Positions 39,254 to 45,673 of a stretch of 45,673 nucleotides of DNA are shown here, in pieces (the stretch's first letter is position 1; the number at the start of each line of letters is the position of its first letter). Source of the DNA: Limisphaerales bacterium (lineage in GTDB: Bacteria > Verrucomicrobiota > Verrucomicrobiia > Limisphaerales > UBA11358). The notes below the pieces were generated by a model. The model ran no database searches and was not told where the DNA came from. It worked only from the letters and a program-made list of their open reading frames with translations. Made by a program: the position numbers and the translations under genes. The DNA lies in NCBI GenBank assembly GCA_003161635.1, contig PMOA01000139.1:54782-100454 (forward strand). The letters run 5' to 3'.

Positions 39254-39892
39254 ATGGCGACCTACACCATCATCGGCGGCGATCAAAAACCATACAGCTC
39301 GGTCACGGCGGACGACCTGCGCAAATGGATCACCGACGGCCGGCTCAATGCACAATCTTTGGCGAAGGAGGAAAACGGCACCGAATGGCGTCCGCTCTCG
39401 GCGTTTCCTGAATTCGCCGATGTTCTTGCCGCAAGTTCCGCCCCGCCGCCGCCTTTCAGTTCGCCCGTGGCAGCCGCGAGTGGCGGGCGCGACGCAGCCT
39501 TGCAACTGGTCAAAGGTCCCGCCATCGGACTTAAAGTGACAGCCATTCTCGGGCTGGTCCTGGTGGCGGCGGGTTTGGTGATGAACATTATGACGCTGGG
39601 CGGATTTCAGGTTTTCCCGCAGCAAATCAATGATCCACAGATGCAGAAACTCCTCAGCTCATTGAGCGGCGGCCTGGGAATTGTTCAGGGTATCATCGGC
39701 GGGGTTGTCGGCGTCATCGTTCTCATCGGCGCGGCAAAAATGCAAAAATTGCAGAGTTATCAGTTTGCCCTCACCGCCAGCATTGTGGCCATGGTGCCGT
39801 GCATTTCACCCTGCTGTGTTTTCGGGCTTCCCTTCGGCATTTGGGCGTTGGTGGTTTTGAACAAGCCGGAAGTGAAGTCGCAATTCAATTGA
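39254..39892 (+). CDS. DUF4339 (GYF_2) domain membrane protein
   Basis: 212 residues. The N-terminal GYF_2 domain (about 3-52: YTIIGGDQKPYSSVTADDLR followed by KWITDGRLNAQ, and EWRPLSAF) leads to a Pro/Ser linker. Then come about three membrane helices (about 93-115, 140-160, 168-190). GYF_2 domains are thought to bind Pro-rich peptides. A second DUF4339 protein with a TM2 tail is encoded at 40339; the two flank a 133-residue membrane protein. Confidence 0.85.
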   Translation: MATYTIIGGDQKPYSSVTADDLRKWITDGRLNAQSLAKEENGTEWRPLSAFPEFADVLAASSAPPPPFSSPVAAASGGRDAALQLVKGPAIGLKVTAILGLVLVAAGLVMNIMTLGGFQVFPQQINDPQMQKLLSSLSGGLGIVQGIIGGVVGVIVLIGAAKMQKLQSYQFALTASIVAMVPCISPCCVFGLPFGIWALVVLNKPEVKSQFN

Positions 39893-39898
39893 TGAACC

Positions 39899-40300
39899 AT
39901 GACCGTCCGGACCGCCCGACCCTTAAGCCACGCCCGAGCCTGGACGTGCCTTTTGACGAATCTATTTGCGACTCCAGGGCTTGGCTCGTTGATGGCGCGG
40001 CGGTTTTTTGCCGGAATCGGTCAATTGCTGCTCGCCCTGGTGGGTTTTGTTTTGATCGTTGGCTGGATGTTTGAATTGTTCCACCGCGTTTTTCTCCAGC
40101 AACTCGGCGACCCGGTTCCGCCAGATTCATCCGGCTGGATGTGGAAGTGGGGGCTGTTATTTTTCGGCGCAGGCTGGTTGTGGTCGCTGGTCACGAGTTT
40201 AAGTTTGTTGCGTCAGGCAAAAGCGGACGGGCAAGTGGAACCAAAACCCATTCCGCCACGGATGGCGGATTTGCCCGGCAAACCGCCGAAACCATCCTGA
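39899..40300 (+). CDS. Small membrane protein of the DUF4339 cluster
   Basis: 133 residues with two or three hydrophobic helices (about 25-60 and 83-105) and a Pro-rich tail (PKPIPPRMADLPGKPPKPS). The block LLTNLFATPGLGSLMARRFF followed by GIGQLLLALVGF recurs, from memory, in uncharacterised proteins of related bacteria. It starts 6 nt after the DUF4339 gene. The Pro-rich tail is a plausible ligand for the neighbouring GYF_2 domains; this is inferred. Confidence 0.72.
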   Translation: MTVRTARPLSHARAWTCLLTNLFATPGLGSLMARRFFAGIGQLLLALVGFVLIVGWMFELFHRVFLQQLGDPVPPDSSGWMWKWGLLFFGAGWLWSLVTSLSLLRQAKADGQVEPKPIPPRMADLPGKPPKPS

Positions 40301-40338
40301 AATTTTCGTGACGGCAACTAAAACAAGAAAGGCGTGTT

Positions 40339-40797
40339 ATGTATAAAATCATCGGAACGGACGGGCGGCCATACGGCCCGGTAAGCGTGGAGGAAATGCG
40401 GCGCTGGATTGCCGAGAACCGCGTCAACGCCCAAACGCCGGTTCAAATGGAAGGTTCCCAGGAATGGAAACCGCTGGGCTCGCTTTTGGAATTTGCCGCC
40501 GATCTGAAGATGGTTCCCCCGCCGATCGCGCCGCCTCCGTCCGCCGTCGCATCACGGGCGTCAAACAAAATTCCGGCCGGCATTTGCGGGATTCTGCTCG
40601 GCTCGCTCGGCATTCATAAATTCATTCTCGGTTACACCGGCGCAGGTTTGGTCATGCTGCTGGTGACGATCCTGACCTGCGGCATTGCCGGGGCGGTGAC
40701 ACACATCATCGGCCTCATCGAAGGCATCATTTACCTGTGCAAGTCCGACGAAGAGTTTGTGCGCACTTACGTGGACGGACGCAAGGAATGGTTCTGA
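40339..40797 (+). CDS. DUF4339 (GYF_2) and TM2 domain protein
   Basis: 152 residues. The N-terminal GYF_2 domain (about 1-50: YKIIGTDGRPYGPVSVEEMR, RWIAENRVNAQ and EWKPLGSL) is followed by a Pro/Ala linker and a TM2 domain (about 75-135) with GILLGSLGIHKFILGYTGAG and VTHIIGLIEGIIYL. TM2 proteins are two-helix membrane proteins of unclear function. Close in form to the 212-residue neighbour. Confidence 0.88.
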   Translation: MYKIIGTDGRPYGPVSVEEMRRWIAENRVNAQTPVQMEGSQEWKPLGSLLEFAADLKMVPPPIAPPPSAVASRASNKIPAGICGILLGSLGIHKFILGYTGAGLVMLLVTILTCGIAGAVTHIIGLIEGIIYLCKSDEEFVRTYVDGRKEWF

Positions 40798-40811
40798 TTC
40801 GTTTCACTTTC

Positions 40812-40861
40812 CATCCTCGTCCTCGCTCTCGTCCTCGATTTTCCGAGGGGCTTCGAGGATG
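40812..40861. repeat. CCTCG-rich inverted repeat
   Basis: Arms CATCCTCG (40812-40819) and CGAGGATG (40854-40861) enclose further CCTCG/CGAGG units. Low-complexity palindromic spacer just upstream of phhB. Confidence 0.5.
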
Positions 40862-40911
40862 AGCAGGCATTGGCCATTGGCCATCCGGCCAACCTGCGCC
40901 ATCTGTTACTC

Positions 40912-41196
40912 ATGAAAAAACTCAGCGCTCCTGAGGTCAAAACCGCGCTCGCCACCGTGCCGGATTGGAAAAAGAAAGGCGCGACGATTGCGCAGACGTA
41001 TCGGTTCAATGATTTCCCCGCCGCGATAAAATTTGTCCAGGCCGTCGCCGGACTCGCCGAGAAGGCGTGGCATCATCCGGACATTGACATCTGCTGGAAC
41101 AAGGTGACGCTTGCGCTCACAACGCACGACGCAGGCGGTTTGACGGAAAAGGATTTTGCGCTGGCCAAAAAATTCGACGGGCTCTCACTTCGCTGA
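40912..41196 (+). CDS. phhB: Pterin-4a-carbinolamine dehydratase
   Basis: 94 residues from ATG 40912, the normal size; the frame extends upstream without a better start. The family motif is clear: WHHPDIDI with H54, H55 and P56, then LTTHDAGGLTEKDFALAKKF with H72. It dehydrates 4a-hydroxy-tetrahydrobiopterin in the cofactor cycle of aromatic amino acid hydroxylases; some relatives work in molybdopterin or folate-like pathways. Its last 12 nt overlap the 3' end of the convergent membrane protein gene. Confidence 0.92.
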   Translation: MKKLSAPEVKTALATVPDWKKKGATIAQTYRFNDFPAAIKFVQAVAGLAEKAWHHPDIDICWNKVTLALTTHDAGGLTEKDFALAKKFDGLSLR

Positions 41197-42738
41197 ATTC
41201 ACCGAACTGGTTGAAGTTTCGCGCGTCGCCGTTGCGGGAATGGTCGGTGCGGGCGGCGGCGCGTTGGTGCGCGGCACGCGTCCAATCCAGATGCCGCTGA
41301 CGCCATACTCCCATTCCAATTGCGAGATGTTCGGCAAGCTGCCCCTGCCGCCGCGCAGGACGAGGCGATCTTGCGGGCGCATTTTGTCCACCCACGGTTT
41401 GTAGGCTTTGGCGTCGCCGAAATTCCACAGGATTTTGTGATACACCTGGAAATCTTCATCGGGCATCAGGGCGGGTTCATAGCCAAGAATGTATCGCCAG
41501 TCCTCGTTGGGATTCTTGAAAAATGTCTGATAAAAAATCGTCATGTCCGCGGAATAAATGATGCCGCCTTTTTCCGGCAACCAGCCGTTGAGGTCGGGAT
41601 TGTCCTGCGTGAGATATTGCTGGGTCAGATTATACGTCCAGCGGCTGTTGTGATCGTTGGTGATGACAAGGAACGTTACTGCCGCAAGTCCGCAGGTCAG
41701 CGCCAGGCGCTTGAAAGAGTCCGCCGCGAATCGCGCTTGCAGGAGCAGTTGCAAATCGCAAGTGACCAGAACCATCAGCGCCGGCCAGCCCCAGTCTTCC
41801 GTGAAACGCGCCGCTTTGAAACTGAGCACCCACGCGAGACAGGCGAGCCAGAACGCGGGATTGGAGGTCAGTGGTCGCGCCTTCAAGCCGGCCAGTTGAC
41901 GCAGAATCAACAGGCCACCCAGAAGGATCAGCGCGAAAACATCACCCGACGACGACTGGAATTCGGTGACCATCGTGCGCTGTGTTATATGCATTCCAAA
42001 AGCCCGATATGCCATTACGAGAGCCTGGTAAATGGACTCAAACGGATGCCCGGTGAGTGAAGCGCCCAGGAATGCTCCCGCCACCCATCCCGCAATCAGC
42101 GTCAATCCCCAGCGAAATTGTCCGGCGAGGAAAAACGCCGCAACCGGCAGCATCCAGAGATACCACACTCCGTGCACGAACGTGCAAATGGCAATCAACG
42201 GTGCCATCCACAACACCGTCCACCATTTGGGCGGAGACGAACCGCGAACCTGCCAGACAAAAAGAATGGTCAGCAGCCCGGCAATCGTCACCAAAAATGG
42301 CCGCCCGATTAAAAACCGCAACGGGACGTCCGACGTGAGCGCCGCCGCCGCCAACGCAATCAACCATGCCTCCGGCCGTTTTAACCACGGCAATGCCGAC
42401 CAGCTCACCAACGTGAACAACGCCACGACGGCAAACAAGACCAACCTTTCGGTGTCGCATTTGCTCCGGAGATAAATTTGCCGCAGCAGAAAATGCCAGC
42501 CGTAGTTGTGATCTATCTGGAAAGCGGGACCCACCACCAGAATTTCCGGCCACGGTTTGCCGCTCACCGCCTTGGCCGCGTGCCGCAGCGCGTCGTCGCC
42601 CGGCAAAAAGCCGTAGCTGATGATTTTCAGCGGAATGGCAAGAACGACCAGAATGACGATGGCCCAAACCGCCAGTGGAACGTAACGCCGAACCGCGTCA
42701 AGGGGCGATGAGTTGGAATTACCGTTGTCGTCGGTCAT
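41185..42738 (-). CDS. Multi-pass membrane protein of unknown function (GT-C-like layout)
   Basis: 517 residues from ATG 42738. About ten membrane helices in the N-terminal 370 residues and a C-terminal periplasmic part (about 375-500) with WTYNLTQQYLTQDNPDLNGW, GIIYSADMTIFYQTFFK and the GVSGIWIGR end. Early loop residues GDDALRH and an N-terminal DUF-like layout resemble GT-C type membrane glycosyltransferases, but no catalytic pattern is certain. Alternatively a structural membrane protein. Convergent with phhB (12-nt overlap). Confidence 0.75.
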   Translation of the reverse strand: MTDDNGNSNSSPLDAVRRYVPLAVWAIVILVVLAIPLKIISYGFLPGDDALRHAAKAVSGKPWPEILVVGPAFQIDHNYGWHFLLRQIYLRSKCDTERLVLFAVVALFTLVSWSALPWLKRPEAWLIALAAAALTSDVPLRFLIGRPFLVTIAGLLTILFVWQVRGSSPPKWWTVLWMAPLIAICTFVHGVWYLWMLPVAAFFLAGQFRWGLTLIAGWVAGAFLGASLTGHPFESIYQALVMAYRAFGMHITQRTMVTEFQSSSGDVFALILLGGLLILRQLAGLKARPLTSNPAFWLACLAWVLSFKAARFTEDWGWPALMVLVTCDLQLLLQARFAADSFKRLALTCGLAAVTFLVITNDHNSRWTYNLTQQYLTQDNPDLNGWLPEKGGIIYSADMTIFYQTFFKNPNEDWRYILGYEPALMPDEDFQVYHKILWNFGDAKAYKPWVDKMRPQDRLVLRGGRGSLPNISQLEWEYGVSGIWIGRVPRTNAPPPAPTIPATATRETSTSSVNSAK

Positions 42739-42762
42739 ATTTGGGCGGCGCAATGTTCAAGA

Positions 42763-43692
42763 TCAAAACACCACCGGCACGCCTTCGTCAAGCATTCGCA
42801 GTTTTTGCGTGAGGTTTTCCTGCATGGCAATCTCGCGGAGCCAGCGCGGCGGTTCGTCCATTGCCTCGAACGACAATTTGAACGTCCCGTAGTGCATCGG
42901 CACCAGCCAGCGCGCGCGCAAATCCCGGAACGCCTTTACCGCCTCGTCCGGTCCCATGTGGACGCGGCGGAATGATTCCGGGTGATACGCCCCAATCGGC
43001 AGCAACGCGATTTCCGGCGCCAGCCGTTTGCCGATTTCCTTGAAGCCGTCGAAATAGGCGCTGTCGCCCGCGTGGTAAATTTTGCGGCCTTGATGTTCGA
43101 GCAGGAAACCGCCGTAACCCCGGTGGCTGTCACGCAGCGTGCGCGCCCCCCAATGCTTGCTTGGGGTGAACGTCACCTTCCAATCGCGTTGCGAAAAACT
43201 TTCCCACCAATCCAGCTCGATGATGCGCGCAAAGCCGAGGTTTTTCGCCAGATCACCGACGCCGCGTGGCATCACGCCGATTTTCGGCTGCGGCAGCCGG
43301 CGCAACGTCGGTTTGTGAAAATGGTCGAAGTGCGCGTGCGTGAGCAGCACCAGATCAATCCGCGGCAGGTCCTGGATTTTAAGGCCGGAGCGTTTGATGC
43401 GCTTCAAAAAAAACAGCCAGTTCGCAAAATTCGGATCAATCAAAACATTCAGGTTCGTGAACTGGATCAGAAACGATGCATGGCCAATCCAGGTGATGGC
43501 AACCTGTCCGTGCGAAAGTTTCGGGAAAATCGGGTGGCGTGATCGTCCGATGCGCGGCGTGAGCAGCGCTTTCCAGACGAGTTCACGGAAAAACGTGCGC
43601 GGATTGAAATGTTTGGACGGGGTTAAATCCTTGAAAGAGCGCGGCAATCTCCGGCGCGGCGGTGCGGGACGTGGTGAAACCGGTTTCTTCAT
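42763..43692 (-). CDS. Metallo-beta-lactamase-fold hydrolase (NAPE-PLD/UlaG-like)
   Basis: 309 residues from ATG 43692. A basic Pro-rich N-terminus precedes the metallo-beta-lactamase fold: WIGHASFLIQ near 69, VLIDPNFANW, the zinc motif LTHAHFDHFHKPTL near 117, ...SKHWGART near 180, HAGDSAYFDGF near 213 and PMHYGTFKLSFE near 275. Relatives include NAPE-type phospholipase D and RomA/UlaG proteins. A lipid or lactone substrate is plausible. It lies 24 nt downstream of the start of the 517-residue membrane protein gene on the same strand. Confidence 0.9.
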   Translation of the reverse strand: MKKPVSPRPAPPRRRLPRSFKDLTPSKHFNPRTFFRELVWKALLTPRIGRSRHPIFPKLSHGQVAITWIGHASFLIQFTNLNVLIDPNFANWLFFLKRIKRSGLKIQDLPRIDLVLLTHAHFDHFHKPTLRRLPQPKIGVMPRGVGDLAKNLGFARIIELDWWESFSQRDWKVTFTPSKHWGARTLRDSHRGYGGFLLEHQGRKIYHAGDSAYFDGFKEIGKRLAPEIALLPIGAYHPESFRRVHMGPDEAVKAFRDLRARWLVPMHYGTFKLSFEAMDEPPRWLREIAMQENLTQKLRMLDEGVPVVF

Positions 43693-43791
43693 ACTATGGG
43701 GACATTCTAGCTGGCCAGGCCGTTTGCACAAAATGTAAATTGATGATTCAACCGGACTTTACAACCGGCCCAAAACCGCCAATCTGCGCGC

Positions 43792-44976
43792 ATGATGAAG
43801 CGCCTTCCGACCCTCATCGTCATTGGTCTGGGTATATCTTTGCTGATCGCCCGCGCCGGCACATCAGACAATGCCGCGACTGCGGATAAAAACACGCCCG
43901 GCCAGCAGTTCGCCCAGACCATTTCCATGATCACCGGGGTAGCGATTTCGCCACTCATGGGTGTGGGCGCGGTCGGAGCCTGGCAATATTTCCACGCCAA
44001 AACGCCCGAGCAGAAAGCCAAACTCTCTTGGTATGCCAACCCGATGTTTTGGGTGCCCGCCCTGCTGCTCGTCGGCGCCTGCTTTTTGAAAGATTCCGCT
44101 GGCGTGGCTTTGCCGGCGGTATTGAAAAAACCTTTTGACGTTGCGGAAACCATCGAACACAAAATCAGCGGCCTCGTCGCGACTGGCGCGTTTGTGCCCA
44201 TCGCCGCCTCGATCTTTCATTCCAGCAGCGGCAGCGGCGATGGCGCATGGTTGAGTGCCGCCGGTTTTGCCGCCATTGATCTCTCGTGGCTTTTTAACGC
44301 CCTGATAGTGCCGGTCGCGATGGTCGCGTTTTTCATCGTCTTCCTTGCGTCCAATACCATCAACATCCTCATCCTGCTCAGCCCGTTCACGGTGTTTGAC
44401 GCGGCGCTCAAGGCGTTTCGCACGGCCATCGTCGCGAGCATCGTCGTCAGTTCCTGGGCCAACCCGTGGATCGGCGCGGCGTGGGCGCTCATCATCATCG
44501 GCTTTTGCTATCTCATCTCCGGTTGGTCGTTCCGCCTCTCGCACTTCGGCCTCGTGTTTGTTTGGGATCTTGTGACCCGCCGGTGCAACCGCTTCACGCC
44601 GGACAAGACCGCAAACAAAATGTTCCTCGGTCGCAAGATCAACCAAGTCCCGGCTCGCACCTACGGCAAATTGAGCCGCGATGAAAAAGGCCTGCTCGTC
44701 CTCAACTACCGTCTGTGGCTGGTTTTGCCCGCCCGCACCCTCGCGCTGCCTGAAGCCAAATATGCCGTCGGCAAAGGCGCGTTCTTTTCCGAAATTTTCC
44801 AGCTCGACGGCGACAGCGAACGCATCGCGCTTCTGCTGCCACCGCGTTATCGTTCACACGAGGAACAACTCGTCGCCATCTACAGCTTCGTGGACGTGCG
44901 CCCGACCGGCCTGCACGCCGTGTGGCAATGGGTCAAGAGCCTGTTAGGAGGGAAAACGCACACGGCGGCGGCATGA
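43792..44976 (+). CDS. Polytopic membrane protein of unknown function
   Basis: 394 residues. Signal-anchor-like start (RLPTLIVIGLGISLLIARAG), then about five further membrane helices to residue 260 (including ISPLMGVGAVGAWQYF, AALDLSWLFNALIVPVAMVA-like and ILILLSPFTVFDAALKAF stretches), and a soluble C-terminal domain (about 265-385: KINQVPARTYGKLSRDEKGL and LALPEAKYAVGKGAFFSEIF). I recognise no named family. Divergent from the hydrolase gene; the gamma-carbonic anhydrase gene follows by 58 nt. Confidence 0.78.
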   Translation: MMKRLPTLIVIGLGISLLIARAGTSDNAATADKNTPGQQFAQTISMITGVAISPLMGVGAVGAWQYFHAKTPEQKAKLSWYANPMFWVPALLLVGACFLKDSAGVALPAVLKKPFDVAETIEHKISGLVATGAFVPIAASIFHSSSGSGDGAWLSAAGFAAIDLSWLFNALIVPVAMVAFFIVFLASNTINILILLSPFTVFDAALKAFRTAIVASIVVSSWANPWIGAAWALIIIGFCYLISGWSFRLSHFGLVFVWDLVTRRCNRFTPDKTANKMFLGRKINQVPARTYGKLSRDEKGLLVLNYRLWLVLPARTLALPEAKYAVGKGAFFSEIFQLDGDSERIALLLPPRYRSHEEQLVAIYSFVDVRPTGLHAVWQWVKSLLGGKTHTAAA

Positions 44977-45034
44977 CCTGATTCCGAAACAGCCGCGCTT
45001 GATCTGTGTGGCTGACTGAACGCAACATTGACCT

Positions 45035-45601
45035 GTGCAACTCAAAAAGACGAACGTTTCAATCCAACTGGATGCGTTTCTGCGGAAGAAACCGAAGCTC
45101 GGCCAGGGCGTTTACCTCGCCAAAACCGCCGTCGTCCTCGGCGACGTGACCATCGGTGCGCATTCGAGCGTGTGGTATGGCGCGGTGTTGCGCGGCGACA
45201 TCAACCGCATCATCGTCGGCCATCACACGAACATCCAGGACAACGCCGTGCTGCACCTCGCGGACGACTTTGCCTGTATCGTCGGCAACTGGGTCACGGT
45301 CGGCCACGGTGCGATTGTCCATGCCTGCAAGGTCGGTGACGAAGTGCTCGTGGGCATGGGCGCGGTGATTTTGGATGGCGCGGTCATCGGCAAACAATCC
45401 ATTGTCGGTGCGAAGGCGCTGGTGACGCAGGGAATGAAAATCCCCCCCGGCTCACTCGTGCTCGGCGCGCCGGCGAAAGTCCTGCGTAAATTGACAAAAA
45501 AGGAACGCGCCGGACTGAAAAGGTGGGCGGAAAAATACGTGGACAATGGCGCGTATTGCTTGAAACAGGGAATCAATGTAGGGGCAGCATTGCCGACATG
45601 A
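45035..45601 (+). CDS. Gamma-class carbonic anhydrase family protein
   Basis: 188 residues, GTG start. Left-handed beta-helix of hexapeptide repeats (VVLGDVTIGAHSSVWYGAVL onwards), then a C-terminal helix. The three metal-binding histidines are in place at H74 (AVLHLAD), H91 and H96 (TVGHGAIVHAC), with R53, D55 and Q68 at positions known from Cam. It may hydrate CO2 or act as a YrdA/PaaY-type relative of unknown activity. Cytoplasmic trimer expected. Confidence 0.92.
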   Translation: MQLKKTNVSIQLDAFLRKKPKLGQGVYLAKTAVVLGDVTIGAHSSVWYGAVLRGDINRIIVGHHTNIQDNAVLHLADDFACIVGNWVTVGHGAIVHACKVGDEVLVGMGAVILDGAVIGKQSIVGAKALVTQGMKIPPGSLVLGAPAKVLRKLTKKERAGLKRWAEKYVDNGAYCLKQGINVGAALPT

Positions 45602-45602
45602 T

Positions 45603-45673
45603 TTAACGCAAAGCCGCGAAGGCACGAAGACGCAAGAGAAGACTTTGCGGCCTTGGCGTCTTTGCAGTGCTAT
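45603..45673. repeat. GCAAAG...CTTTGC inverted repeat at the window end
   Basis: Left arm GCAAAGCCGCGAAGGC and right arm GCCTTGGCGTCTTTGC form an imperfect inverted repeat directly after the carbonic anhydrase stop. From memory this short repeat type (GCAAAGNCGC...) is widespread in environmental bacteria. Confidence 0.6.

Overview
The window looks like a chromosomal segment of a free-living Gram-negative bacterium of the Verrucomicrobiota, probably near Pedosphaera/Limisphaerales. This placement is inferred from gene content and repeat style; no search was run. Supporting signs are a hopanoid-type RND exporter, a Mla lipid-transport operon, an outer-membrane barrel, DUF4339 (GYF_2) membrane proteins, several orphan membrane families I associate with this phylum, and an unusual density of small palindromic repeats. 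No rRNA, tRNA, CRISPR array, transposase or integrase was recognised.

Layout. 1-5098 (+): envelope lipid module, with the 3' part of an HpnN-like exporter, a secreted WPL-repeat protein and mlaE-mlaF-mlaD. 5332-7840 (-): metF and a porin. 8246-9457 (+): a PilC/GspF protein. 9518-13870 (-): a beta-CASP nuclease, a large membrane protein, and an ECF sigma factor with its probable anti-sigma partner. 14016-22634 (-): a DUF1361 protein, then a long unit led by ispH that carries three Yip1-like membrane proteins, two related helical-barrel-type proteins, a small membrane protein and an interrupted gene; upstream of ispH lies a winged-helix regulator with its membrane partner. 22857-31802: DUF721, sixA, ppx, an epimerase, mutS, a YeaD-type epimerase and a DinG-type helicase. 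31803-34350: an accessory patch with three copies of the dinG 3' end, a DUF2442/DUF4160 pair, a broken gene and a membrane protein. 34351-45673: an M20 peptidase, a flippase, a GT2 enzyme, dprA, a DUF4339 cluster, phhB, orphan membrane proteins, a UlaG/NAPE-PLD-like hydrolase and a gamma-carbonic anhydrase.

The most notable signal is a set of short (about 50-95 nt) elements with terminal inverted repeats that enclose two or more hairpins. They lie between genes, and also inside reading frames without breaking them: three in mutS, one in the DinG-type helicase, two in the M20 peptidase. One 52-nt copy inside the peptidase gene differs from an intergenic copy at only three positions, all in hairpin loops. 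The inserts fall at domain edges or surface loops and encode Ser/Arg/Gln/Ala-rich peptides. This resembles the Rickettsia palindromic elements in principle, but the sequences are different.

Second, the dinG 3' end occurs three times (31761-31804, 32707-32750, about 33571-33602). The second copy differs from the first only at synonymous positions, which suggests repeated integration or recombination at this gene's end. The third copy is fused to a duplicate of the peptidase gene's start. Other leads are a 31-nt element shared by the sigma-factor and DUF1361 upstream regions (candidate ECF promoter), a TTACTTTGT-N3-ACAAAGTAA dyad near the winged-helix regulator operon and ispH, and two genes each interrupted by one in-frame stop.
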